A model generated the notes under the pieces. It searched no databases, had not been told where the DNA came from, and worked only from the letters and a program-made list of their open reading frames with translations. A stretch of DNA of 10,344 nt from Alphaproteobacteria bacterium. GTDB lineage: Bacteria > Pseudomonadota > Alphaproteobacteria > ATCC43930 > CGMCC-115725. Where the stretch lies: contig JASHRZ010000352.1 in the NCBI GenBank assembly GCA_030037055.1, forward strand, positions 1 through 10,344, written 5' to 3'. Numbering within the stretch: the stretch's first letter is position 1; each line of letters starts with the position of its first letter. Below, in pieces: positions 1 to 6,755 of the stretch. The position numbers and the translations under genes are program-made.

Positions 1-2567
1 TCTTTGAAGGCGCGAAGATCGCCCTCGGCCGCCGCTTGGCGCAGATGCTCAAGCAGCCGCTTTCCGTCGGTGCAGAAGGTCTCGATGATGTCGCCCAGAA
101 AATCGCTGCCGCCGCCGAGCATGCGCAGCGCCTCGATCGTCGCCTCATCCACCACGGCGCCGGCATCGGCAAAATAGCGCGGGTGCGCCGAGATCGGCGT
201 CACCACCGGCGAGACGCTTGCCGCGTCGCCGGGGCTCGTCACGCGCGCATAGGTCTCGTCGATTGCCGCCAGCAGCTGCGTCGCCTCGACCGGCTTGGCC
301 AGCACTGCGTCCATGCCGGCCTCACGGCACTGCCGCTCGGTCTCGTTGGTGGCATCGGCGGTCAGCGCGATGACCGGCATCCGACCCTCGCCGAGATGCT
401 CCAAGCGGTAGAGCTTGGCGACCTCGTAGCCGCTCATCTCGGGCAAATCAATGTCCATGAGGACGAGGTCGAAGCGATCGCGGTCGAGAACGGCCAACGC
501 CGCCTCGCCGTCATTGACCACGGCGGTCTGATGGCCTGCCATCTCGAGGATGCGCCGCAGGATCTTGCGGTTGGCACCGTCGTGCTCGGCGATAAGGATC
601 CTGAGCTTGCGCGCCGGGGCCGGGAGGGGCGGCCCGGCGGGCGCGCTCGCCACCGCCTCACGCGGCACGGAAGCTTGGGCGGGCTGCACATCACCAGCGA
701 TCGCAGCCAGTAGTGCGCTGGCGAGCGCAGCGTCGGTAAGCGGTGCCTCAAGGATGGCCGATAGTTGCGAGGCGCCGAGACCGGCGACCGAATCGGCGCT
801 GCCCGCCGCCGCCAGGAACAAGGTGAGCGGCGCGCGCGGCGTGAGGACGGCGAGGCGATGCGCCAGGCTCAGCCCGGCAAGCGGGTCGAGGCGGCCGTCC
901 ACCAGCAGGATCGCGCGGGCAGCGTCGGGGGGCGCCTCTCCGATATGGCGAAAAACCGCCTGATCCTCTCCGAACCAGTGTGTCTGGCTATGCCAGGCGC
1001 CGAGCTTGGCCTGCAGGGATGCGGCGAGATCGGCGTCTGCGGTGAGGATGATCGCCTCGCGGCCTGCGAGGTCGGGCGGACGAGCCGCCGCCGCCGCGTC
1101 GTACTGAAGCGGCACCTCGACGACGAAGGTGCTGCCCTTGCCGGACTCGCTCTCCACGGAAATGGTGCCGCCCATCAGCAGCGCCAGCTGTTTGGCGATG
1201 GCAAGGCCGAGGCCGGCGCCGGCGTGGCGTCGCGCCGCTGTGCCCTCGGTTCGGGTGAAGACGTCGAAGATCGTGTCGCGCGCCTCGGGCGCGATGCCGA
1301 TGCCCTCGTCGCGCACGGCGAGGCGCAGGCGTATCGTATCGTTCTCGCGCGCGAGCAATCGTGCCGATACCTCGACGCGCCCCTGCGGCGTGAATTTGAT
1401 GGCGTTGGCGACGAGATTTATGACGATCTGTCGCAACTGCAACGGCAGCCCGCGATAGACATGGGGCAGGCGCGGGTCGATTCGCAGCGCCAAGCTCAGC
1501 CCCTTGGCCTCGGCCTGCGGTCGCAACATCGCTACCGTCCCGCCCAGCACCTCGTGAAGCGCGAAGCTCTCGATCTCGGGCCGGAGCTTGCCGGCCTCGA
1601 TCTTGGAGAAGTCAAGGATATCGTTGATCACGCCGAGCAGCGTGCGGGCGGAGAGCTGCATGGAAGCGAGCATGTCGCGCTGCTCGGCATCAAGGCCGGT
1701 GCGGCCGAACAGCGAGCCCATGCCGATCATGCTGTTGAGCGGTGCCCTCAGCTCATGGCTCATGATGGCGAGGAACCGGTCCTTGGCCGCGTTGGCCTTC
1801 TCGGCCGCGGCCTTGGTCAAGCTCAGTGAGCCGAGCACGCTCGCGGCATAGGCGGGCAGCAGCATCAGAGCCAGCACTACGCCGCCGGCGACCATCGGCT
1901 GCTCGCGCCAATAGGGCGTGCTGACCCAGACAGTGCCGAAGCCCGCAATGCTCATCAGAGCGGTGGCGACCAGCGCGCGCCGGCCGAAGCCGAAACCGAA
2001 GCCGAGCACCACCCAGAGATAGATCGAGAACCAAGGTGCCGCGAGGGCGCCGCCGATATGGAGGAAGATCGAGATGAAGGCGACATCGCTCAGCATCGCC
2101 GCCGCGCGGCGGTAGGCCGAGGAGCCGGGGCGGCTGATGAGGTCGATGAACAGCAGCCATTCGCACAGCACGCCCAAGATGACAACGACGAGCAGCGGCA
2201 CAAGCCGGTCGCCGGCAATGCCGAAGACGGTAAGGCCGACGAGGTAGGTCAGCACGAAACCCGGGAAGAACAGCCGGATGACGATCTGCTGCGGCTCCTT
2301 GTCGGTCTGCGCCGTGAGCTCGCGGGCGATGCGCCCGGGCCCGCGCAGCACGCCGACGACGGCGGCGCCGCCGGGGCCGAGGATCACCATGGCCAGCCCC
2401 AGGGTCGACAGCAGCGGCGAGGCCAGGCTTGCGGAGGTCTCGAGCAGGATGGACAGCGCCAGCGGCACGGCAACGGCATAGACCGCCAGCGCCACGGCCA
2501 CGATGCGCGCGTTACGGTCGCCCAATCCGATAAAGGCGGCGTTGCTCGGCCGGTGCAGTCCTCGCAT
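1..2567 (-). CDS. RpfC-like membrane hybrid sensor histidine kinase (3' end cut by window edge)
   Basis: This is an inner-membrane sensor kinase that would autophosphorylate on His and pass phosphate to its own receiver and Hpt domain. The 855 visible codons show: about seven or eight hydrophobic segments (residues 21-246), including the stretch WFSIYLWVVLGFGFGFG that recalls the RpfC-type sensor region; HisKA with MSHELRAPLN (H271); HATPase_c with the N box at N388, the G1 box DEGIGI from D420 and a GLGLA box near 450; a degenerate receiver (about 492-610, D557, no conserved Lys); and a second receiver (about 657-768) with phospho-acceptor D705 in VLMDIDLPEMSG and K758. An Hpt domain seems to begin near 800, but the window ends before its His. 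The ATG at 2567 has AAGAGG four bases upstream. The second acidic residue of the D705 receiver is His (E661-H662-D663). Membrane segments plus HK-REC-REC-Hpt match RpfC of the DSF system. The family fit is fairly sure; the ligand is unknown. Confidence 0.85.
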   Translation of the reverse strand, partial: MRGLHRPSNAAFIGLGDRNARIVAVALAVYAVAVPLALSILLETSASLASPLLSTLGLAMVILGPGGAAVVGVLRGPGRIARELTAQTDKEPQQIVIRLFFPGFVLTYLVGLTVFGIAGDRLVPLLVVVILGVLCEWLLFIDLISRPGSSAYRRAAAMLSDVAFISIFLHIGGALAAPWFSIYLWVVLGFGFGFGRRALVATALMSIAGFGTVWVSTPYWREQPMVAGGVVLALMLLPAYAASVLGSLSLTKAAAEKANAAKDRFLAIMSHELRAPLNSMIGMGSLFGRTGLDAEQRDMLASMQLSARTLLGVINDILDFSKIEAGKLRPEIESFALHEVLGGTVAMLRPQAEAKGLSLALRIDPRLPHVYRGLPLQLRQIVINLVANAIKFTPQGRVEVSARLLARENDTIRLRLAVRDEGIGIAPEARDTIFDVFTRTEGTAARRHAGAGLGLAIAKQLALLMGGTISVESESGKGSTFVVEVPLQYDAAAAARPPDLAGREAIILTADADLAASLQAKLGAWHSQTHWFGEDQAVFRHIGEAPPDAARAILLVDGRLDPLAGLSLAHRLAVLTPRAPLTLFLAAAGSADSVAGLGASQLSAILEAPLTDAALASALLAAIAGDVQPAQASVPREAVASAPAGPPLPAPARKLRILIAEHDGANRKILRRILEMAGHQTAVVNDGEAALAVLDRDRFDLVLMDIDLPEMSGYEVAKLYRLEHLGEGRMPVIALTADATNETERQCREAGMDAVLAKPVEATQLLAAIDETYARVTSPGDAASVSPVVTPISAHPRYFADAGAVVDEATIEALRMLGGGSDFLGDIIETFCTDGKRLLEHLRQAAAEGDLRAFK

Positions 2568-2749
2568 GCGGCCTCTTGGGCCCTCTCCCCGCGGCGCCGA
2601 TTCAGCACAAGCCGACGGCCAGGCGAACCTCGCGACATTCGCAAGGAGATTGTGCCGATGGTTAACGAAAAAATCTACAGCTAGATGCTTCCCGAGATGA
2701 AAACAACGAGATATGGGAAACACCGCTGCGAATCGTCAAAATCGGTGGT
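2568..2749 (-). other. Intergenic leader of the RpfC-like kinase gene
   Basis: These 182 bases separate the two kinase genes. I see no convincing hairpin with a T-run that would end transcription of the upstream kinase. The gap is more AT-rich in its middle than the surrounding genes and holds one TTAACCAT octamer and two GANTC sites (2599-2603 and 2730-2734). It is long enough to carry a separate promoter for the downstream gene, but no clear -35/-10 pair stands out. Confidence 0.4.
2658..2665 (-). promoter_or_regulatory. Possible CtrA-type half-site TTAACCAT
   Basis: Reading the minus strand, the octamer TTAACCAT lies about 90 bases upstream of the ATG of the RpfC-like kinase gene. TTAACCAT is the octamer often described for the alphaproteobacterial cell-cycle regulator CtrA. 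Only one copy is seen and no second TTAA sits at the usual spacing, so this may be chance. Two GANTC (CcrM methylation) sites flank it. Confidence 0.2.
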
Positions 2750-4414
2750 TCACGCATTAATAGTAGCGTCTTGGCGCAGAACCCGATCTAGCGGTAGGCA
2801 TATCGTCACTGTGGTGCCGATGCCCTTCTGGCTGTCGATCAGCAGGCGCCCGCCATGCAGCTCGACTAGGCCGATGGCAAGCGGCAGGCCAAGGCCGGTC
2901 CCGGGATGCTTGCGGTTCCAGGTGCTGGCGACTTGGCCGAAGCGGGTGACGGCAGTCTCGACCTCGGCTTCGTCCATGCCAATGCCGTGATCGATCACCT
3001 GGATGCGCAGTCCGTCCTCGACCATGCTCGCGCGGATCAGCACGCGGCCGCCGGGATGGCTGAACTTGATGGCGTTGGTGATGAGGTTGAGCAGCACCTG
3101 CTTGAGCTTGAGCGCATCCGCCCTGAGCCGCGGCAGGTCGGCCGGCGCCTCGACGTCGATGGCGATATCGAGCGAGCGGGCGCGCTCGACGACGAGATGA
3201 AGCACGTCGCGTGCCATCTGGCCGATCTCGACCTCGTCATCGTCGATCTCGATCCTGCCGGCCTCGAGCTTGGAGACGTCGAGGATGTCGCCGATGATGC
3301 CCAGGAGGTGCTGCGCCGAGGAGGTGATGTCGCGGGCGTAGCCGGCGTAGCGCTGGCTGCCGAGCGGCCCGAGCACCTCGTCCGCCATCACCTGCGAAAA
3401 GCCGATGATGGCGTTGAGTGGCGTGCGCAGCTCGTGACTCATATTGGCGAGGAATTCGGTCTTGCTGCGGCTCGCAAGTTCAGCCTCCTCCTTGGCCGCG
3501 ACAAGGGCGAGTTCCGCCTCCTTGCGGTCGGTGATGTCGAGTGAAGCGGTGACGACCAGCGACGGCCGCTCATCGCGGTCGCGCAGCAGCGCCTTGGTGG
3601 TGAGCAGCACGCGGGTCTCGCCGGAAGGGAGCACGATCGTCCCTTCGAACGAACCCGGCGGGTCAAGCCCGGCGACGATGCGCCGGTCGCGTTCCATCGC
3701 CGCGCGCGTCTCGGGCGCGTCGTTCACCGCGACCGGTGTCAGCCCGACGATCGCCGCCACCGGGCGGCCGATATGCCGGGCGTAGAAGTCATTGACGAAG
3801 ACATAGCGCCCCTCGCGGTCGGTGGCGCTCACCAGCACCGGCACGGCGTCGATGACGCGCATCAGCAGCTCGTGGCTGTGGCGCAGCGCGTCGCGGCGGC
3901 GCCGCTCTTCGAGCCCCATCTGTTCCTCACGCGAGCGGGCGCGCTCCCTGAGCAGCAATTGCTGGCGGCGCAGCGTCAGCAGGTTGCGCGAGCGGACGCG
4001 GAATTCGTCGTGGTCGACAGGACTCAGCAGGAAGTCGGTGGCGCCCGCCTCGACCGCCTCGTAGCGCAGGTCGCGGTCCTCATGGGCGGTGATCACCATC
4101 ACCGGCACCTCGGCGCAAGACCGCATCGCGCGCAAGCGCCGGATGAACTCGGCGCCGTCGAGCTCGGGCATCTTGATATCGGCGACGACGAGGTCCGGCG
4201 TCCGGATCGCAGCGTCCTCGAGCGCGCGTCGCGGATGATCGAAGGTCCGCACCTCGACCTGCTCGTCGAGCGACGCGGCGAGACGCTCAAGGATCTTGAG
4301 GTTGGTTATCCTGTCGTCGACGATCGCTACGGTCTGGCGTCTCAAGCGCTGTCCCGCAAATACGTTCCCACGGCGCTGCGCCGGTCCCGGCGTATCGGCG
4401 GCGGGCGGCGGCAT
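2750..4414 (-). CDS. Receiver-PAS-histidine kinase with an RpfG-like receiver
   Basis: This is a cytoplasmic kinase of 554 residues with no membrane segment. Domains in order: a receiver (about 27-146), an Arg/Glu-rich probable coiled coil (147-180), a PAS domain (about 184-296, ending in ITDRKEAE), HisKA with FLANMSHELRTPLN (H327) and HATPase_c (N447, D475 in IDHGIGM, GTGLGLPL at 505-512). The phospho-acceptor is D79 in VVADIKMPELDG. The receiver reads like that of RpfG (ITAHEDRDLRYEAVEAGA, then RNLLTLRRQQ), but the conserved Lys is Ser (DFLLSPVD). The output is a kinase, not HD-GYP. I chose the ATG at 4414, with GGGATAGG just upstream; an upstream TTG at 4441 would add nine residues. The gene ends 182 bases before the RpfC-like kinase gene and the two probably work together, perhaps as a phosphorelay (inference). 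Confidence 0.88.
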   Translation of the reverse strand: MPPPAADTPGPAQRRGNVFAGQRLRRQTVAIVDDRITNLKILERLAASLDEQVEVRTFDHPRRALEDAAIRTPDLVVADIKMPELDGAEFIRRLRAMRSCAEVPVMVITAHEDRDLRYEAVEAGATDFLLSPVDHDEFRVRSRNLLTLRRQQLLLRERARSREEQMGLEERRRRDALRHSHELLMRVIDAVPVLVSATDREGRYVFVNDFYARHIGRPVAAIVGLTPVAVNDAPETRAAMERDRRIVAGLDPPGSFEGTIVLPSGETRVLLTTKALLRDRDERPSLVVTASLDITDRKEAELALVAAKEEAELASRSKTEFLANMSHELRTPLNAIIGFSQVMADEVLGPLGSQRYAGYARDITSSAQHLLGIIGDILDVSKLEAGRIEIDDDEVEIGQMARDVLHLVVERARSLDIAIDVEAPADLPRLRADALKLKQVLLNLITNAIKFSHPGGRVLIRASMVEDGLRIQVIDHGIGMDEAEVETAVTRFGQVASTWNRKHPGTGLGLPLAIGLVELHGGRLLIDSQKGIGTTVTICLPLDRVLRQDATINA

Positions 4415-4510
4415 GACGCCTATCCCATGATAGCACTGCAATCAGGAGTCGTTGGGCATTTGTTGTTTCGCCGGGAATGCACCGCAAAAGCCGCCGGTTG
4501 CAGCCTTCGC
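4415..4510 (-). other. Gap between hydratase and receiver-kinase genes
   Basis: These 96 bases separate the metabolic genes from the signalling pair on the same strand. On the minus strand a TATCAT hexamer sits 12 bases before the ATG at 4414, but no matching -35 hexamer is visible. No terminator hairpin with a T-run follows the hydratase stop, so read-through from the metabolic genes is possible. Confidence 0.3.
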
Positions 4511-5263
4511 TCACGCCGTCAGCGTCAGGCTCGCCTCGCCGATTCCGGCAAACCGCACAGAGGCCGTTGCGCCCGGCTTGGCGAACCCGGTATGCGAGCC
4601 CGTAGTGACGATGTCGCCGGCAGCGAGGGCGCAGCCGCGGCGCGCGCAGTGATTGGCGAGCCAGGCGAGCAGGCGCTTGGGATGGCCCGCGGCGTTGCCG
4701 CCCACGGCGCGCGCGACCTCCGCGCCGTCGATGTAGAGGCACGCTGGCTGCGCAAGAAAGTCGACGTGACGCCAGTCCTTGACCCCTGCGCCGTGGCAGA
4801 AGGCGCCGTTGGCCAGATTGTCGGCCAGCAGCACCAGCCTGTCATGGGCGCGGAAATCGGCAAAGCGCGACTCAACCAGCTCGATCGCGGGGTGGAGCGT
4901 ATCGACCGCCTGCCACACCTCCTCCGCGCCATAGGGCTCAGCGCGCGCCGGCAGATCCCGGCCGAAGCGGAAGGCGAGTTCGCCCTCGATGCCGCCGAGC
5001 GGAAACCGCGCCGCAGCAAAGCGCGCGGGGGACGGCGCGACGAGGTCGGCGAAGAGCGGCGCGCATTCGGGCGCCGCGCCGGGGGCCGCAGCACCCACTT
5101 TCCAGCCGGCGATCCGCCCGAGCGTGCGTGCCACCGCGTCCTGCACGGCATAGGCCGCGCCCGCGTCGGCCGGCACGCATTCGGCCGGCAGGCTGGCGAT
5201 GCGCGCACCGCTGCGGCGTGCCTCGAGCAGCCGGCGCGCCAGATCCTCGCCGGCGGTGGTCAT
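4511..5263 (-). CDS. 2-keto-4-pentenoate hydratase / FAH-family protein (MhpD-like)
   Basis: This 250-residue cytoplasmic protein has the length and motifs of the 2-keto-4-pentenoate hydratase branch of the fumarylacetoacetate hydrolase superfamily. These enzymes use a divalent metal to hydrate or decarboxylate 2-keto acids, classically in meta-cleavage of aromatics. Visible motifs are GWKVG (53-57), GIEGELAF (91-98, with E93 and E95) and ELVESRF (128-134), whose acidic residues are the expected metal ligands, followed by ADNLANGAF (147-155) and the C-terminal GDIVTTGSHTG (216-226), which is typical of the family. The ATG overlaps the stop of the aminotransferase gene as ATGA, and GGAG lies just upstream, so translation is likely coupled. 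No ring-cleavage dioxygenase or aldolase partner is seen, so the true substrate may be another 2-keto acid. The family is secure; the substrate is not. Confidence 0.88.
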   Translation of the reverse strand: MTTAGEDLARRLLEARRSGARIASLPAECVPADAGAAYAVQDAVARTLGRIAGWKVGAAAPGAAPECAPLFADLVAPSPARFAAARFPLGGIEGELAFRFGRDLPARAEPYGAEEVWQAVDTLHPAIELVESRFADFRAHDRLVLLADNLANGAFCHGAGVKDWRHVDFLAQPACLYIDGAEVARAVGGNAAGHPKRLLAWLANHCARRGCALAAGDIVTTGSHTGFAKPGATASVRFAGIGEASLTLTA

Positions 5264-6462
5264 CGCTCCGCCGCCGCTTGCGCCGGCAAAGCGCCTGCAT
5301 TGCCCGCAAGATAGTCCATCGCCGCGGCGACGCCGCCTTTGCGGTGCGGGACGCCGGAGGCGGCGAGCCCCATCTCCACCCCGGCCAGCGTCGCCATCAG
5401 CATGAGCTCATTGAACCAGCCGAGATGGCCGATGCGGAAGACCTTGCCAGCGACCTTGCCCAGCCCGGCGCCCAACGACATGTCGAAGCGCTCGAGCACA
5501 ACGCGGCGGAAGGCGTCGGCGTCGTGCCCCAGCGGCAGCAACACGGCGGTGAGCGCGCTCGAATGCGCCTTGGCGATGGCGCAGAGCGGCTCGAGCCCCC
5601 AGGCGGCAACCGCACGCCGCGTCGCCTCGGCAAGCCGCTCGTGGCGCGCAACCACGTTGTCGAGCCCCTCCTCCTCGAGCATGGCGACCGCCTCCTTGAG
5701 GCCGAACAGCAGATTGGTGGCCGGCGTGAAGGGAAAGAAGCCGGTCTCGCCTGCGGCGATCATCGGTTGCCATTCCCAATAGGAGCGCGGCAGCTTCGCC
5801 GTCCGGCTCGCCGCCAGCGCCTTGTCGGAAATGGCGTTGAAGCCCAGCCCCGGCGGCAGCATCAGTCCTTTCTGCGCGCCGGCGATGGTGACGTCGATGC
5901 CCCATTCGTCATGGCCGAGCTCCATGGCGCCGAGCGAGGAAATGGCGTCGACCAGGTAGAGTGCCGGATGGCGCGCCCGATCGATGGCGCGGCGGATCGC
6001 CGCCACGTCGCTGGCGACGCCGGTCGAGGTCTCGTTATGGACGATCATCACCGCCTTAATGGCATGCGCCGTGTCGGCGGCGAGCCGCGCCTCGACGTCG
6101 CCGGCCTCCACCGGATGGCGCCAGTCTGTCGGAACGAGCTCAACTTGGAGCCCGAGCCGCACCGCCATAGCGCGCCACAGCGTCGCGAACTGACCGGTCT
6201 CGAAAGCGAGCACCTTGTCGCCGGGCGAAAGCGTGTTGACCAGCGCCGCTTCCCAGGCGCCGGTGCCCGAGCTGGGGAACACCGCCACCGCTCCCTTGGT
6301 GCGGAACAGGCGTTTCATGCCGGCAAGGACCGATTTGGCGAGAGCGGCAAATTCCGGACCTCGGTGGTCGATCGTCGGCTGGTCGATGGCGCGCAGAATC
6401 CGGTCCGGGATGTTGGTCGGGCCGGGGATCTGTAGAAAATGCCTGCCGGTGCGCGCGTTCAT
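5260..6462 (-). CDS. Class V PLP aminotransferase, serine/alanine-glyoxylate type
   Basis: This 400-residue fold-type I PLP enzyme probably moves an amino group from serine or alanine to glyoxylate, giving glycine. It opens with FLQIPGPTNIP and IDHRGPEF, typical of serine-glyoxylate aminotransferases. Other visible motifs are PSSGTGAWEAAL (63-74, phosphate binding), HNETSTG (142-148), LVDAISSLG (170-178, with D172 expected to contact the pyridine nitrogen), the Schiff-base lysine K198 in AGAQKGLMLPPGLGFNA, and the C-terminal signature GKVFRIGHLGWFNELM (337-352). Full length for the family with no missing key residue. The ATG at 6462 overlaps the stop of a small upstream ORF, and the stop overlaps the start of the hydratase gene, each by ATGA. 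A GAGAGG ten bases upstream may be the ribosome site. A decayed relative lies at 8158-8355. Whether the donor is serine or alanine cannot be read from sequence. Confidence 0.92.
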   Translation of the reverse strand: MNARTGRHFLQIPGPTNIPDRILRAIDQPTIDHRGPEFAALAKSVLAGMKRLFRTKGAVAVFPSSGTGAWEAALVNTLSPGDKVLAFETGQFATLWRAMAVRLGLQVELVPTDWRHPVEAGDVEARLAADTAHAIKAVMIVHNETSTGVASDVAAIRRAIDRARHPALYLVDAISSLGAMELGHDEWGIDVTIAGAQKGLMLPPGLGFNAISDKALAASRTAKLPRSYWEWQPMIAAGETGFFPFTPATNLLFGLKEAVAMLEEEGLDNVVARHERLAEATRRAVAAWGLEPLCAIAKAHSSALTAVLLPLGHDADAFRRVVLERFDMSLGAGLGKVAGKVFRIGHLGWFNELMLMATLAGVEMGLAASGVPHRKGGVAAAMDYLAGNAGALPAQAAAER

Positions 6463-6713
6463 GCTCTTCGTGCCTCTCGTCCCGCGGACGGCGCGGGCTT
6501 AGCCCGGACCCCCTTGTCGCGCAAGGCCGCTCTGGCCGCAGCATGGCGGGCGGTGTCGGCGGCCGGCTCACTACGCTCGCTGGCAGGAGAGGGCGCGGCG
6601 CTCGGCGCCTTGCCCTCAATCGACCGCTCCGGGTGCATCCAGAAGTCGACAGCAGCGCTCGCCAGCAGCACCGCGATCGAGCCGGCGCCGGCCAATGTTT
6701 GGCACTCGCGCAA
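6459..6713 (-). CDS. Possible small single-span membrane protein (unrecognised)
   Basis: This is a weakly supported ORF of 84 codons starting at TTG. It has a hydrophobic stretch at residues 8-24 (LAGAGSIAVLLASAAVD), then WMHPERSIEGK and an Ala/Pro/Ser/Arg-rich tail of low complexity. I recognise no family. In its favour, its TGA overlaps the ATG of the aminotransferase gene as ATGA, the same junction type as the next gene pair. Against it, there is no clear ribosome site before the TTG; the first ATG (6638) would leave only 59 codons and remove the hydrophobic span. The frame is open up to the stop of the upstream amidohydrolase-like gene (6756), so the true start could be anywhere in 6638-6755, or this may be untranslated spacer. 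Confidence 0.35.
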   Translation of the reverse strand: MRECQTLAGAGSIAVLLASAAVDFWMHPERSIEGKAPSAAPSPASERSEPAADTARHAAARAALRDKGVRAKPAPSAGREARRA

Positions 6714-6755
6714 GCCGAGCGCGATATAAAGCCTTAGTTGCCGAACCCAGTATTC

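Noticed and set aside
765..1829. A 354-codon open frame on the plus strand
   Set aside because: It is antisense to the membrane hybrid kinase gene, whose HisKA and ATPase motifs are clear on the minus strand.
4415..4440. Sigma-70 promoter with TATCAT as the -10 box
   Set aside because: There is no acceptable -35 hexamer at the right spacing, and transcription would start almost at the ATG.
3773..5314. A 513-codon open frame on the plus strand
   Set aside because: It runs antisense to the receiver-kinase and hydratase genes and through the gap between them, with no recognisable motif.
5128..6435. A 435-codon open frame on the plus strand
   Set aside because: It is antisense to the aminotransferase and hydratase genes, whose catalytic motifs are clear on the minus strand.
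6540..6620. A palindromic repeat element around ctcactacgctcgctgg
   Set aside because: The arms do not pair well on inspection, and no second copy is visible in the window.
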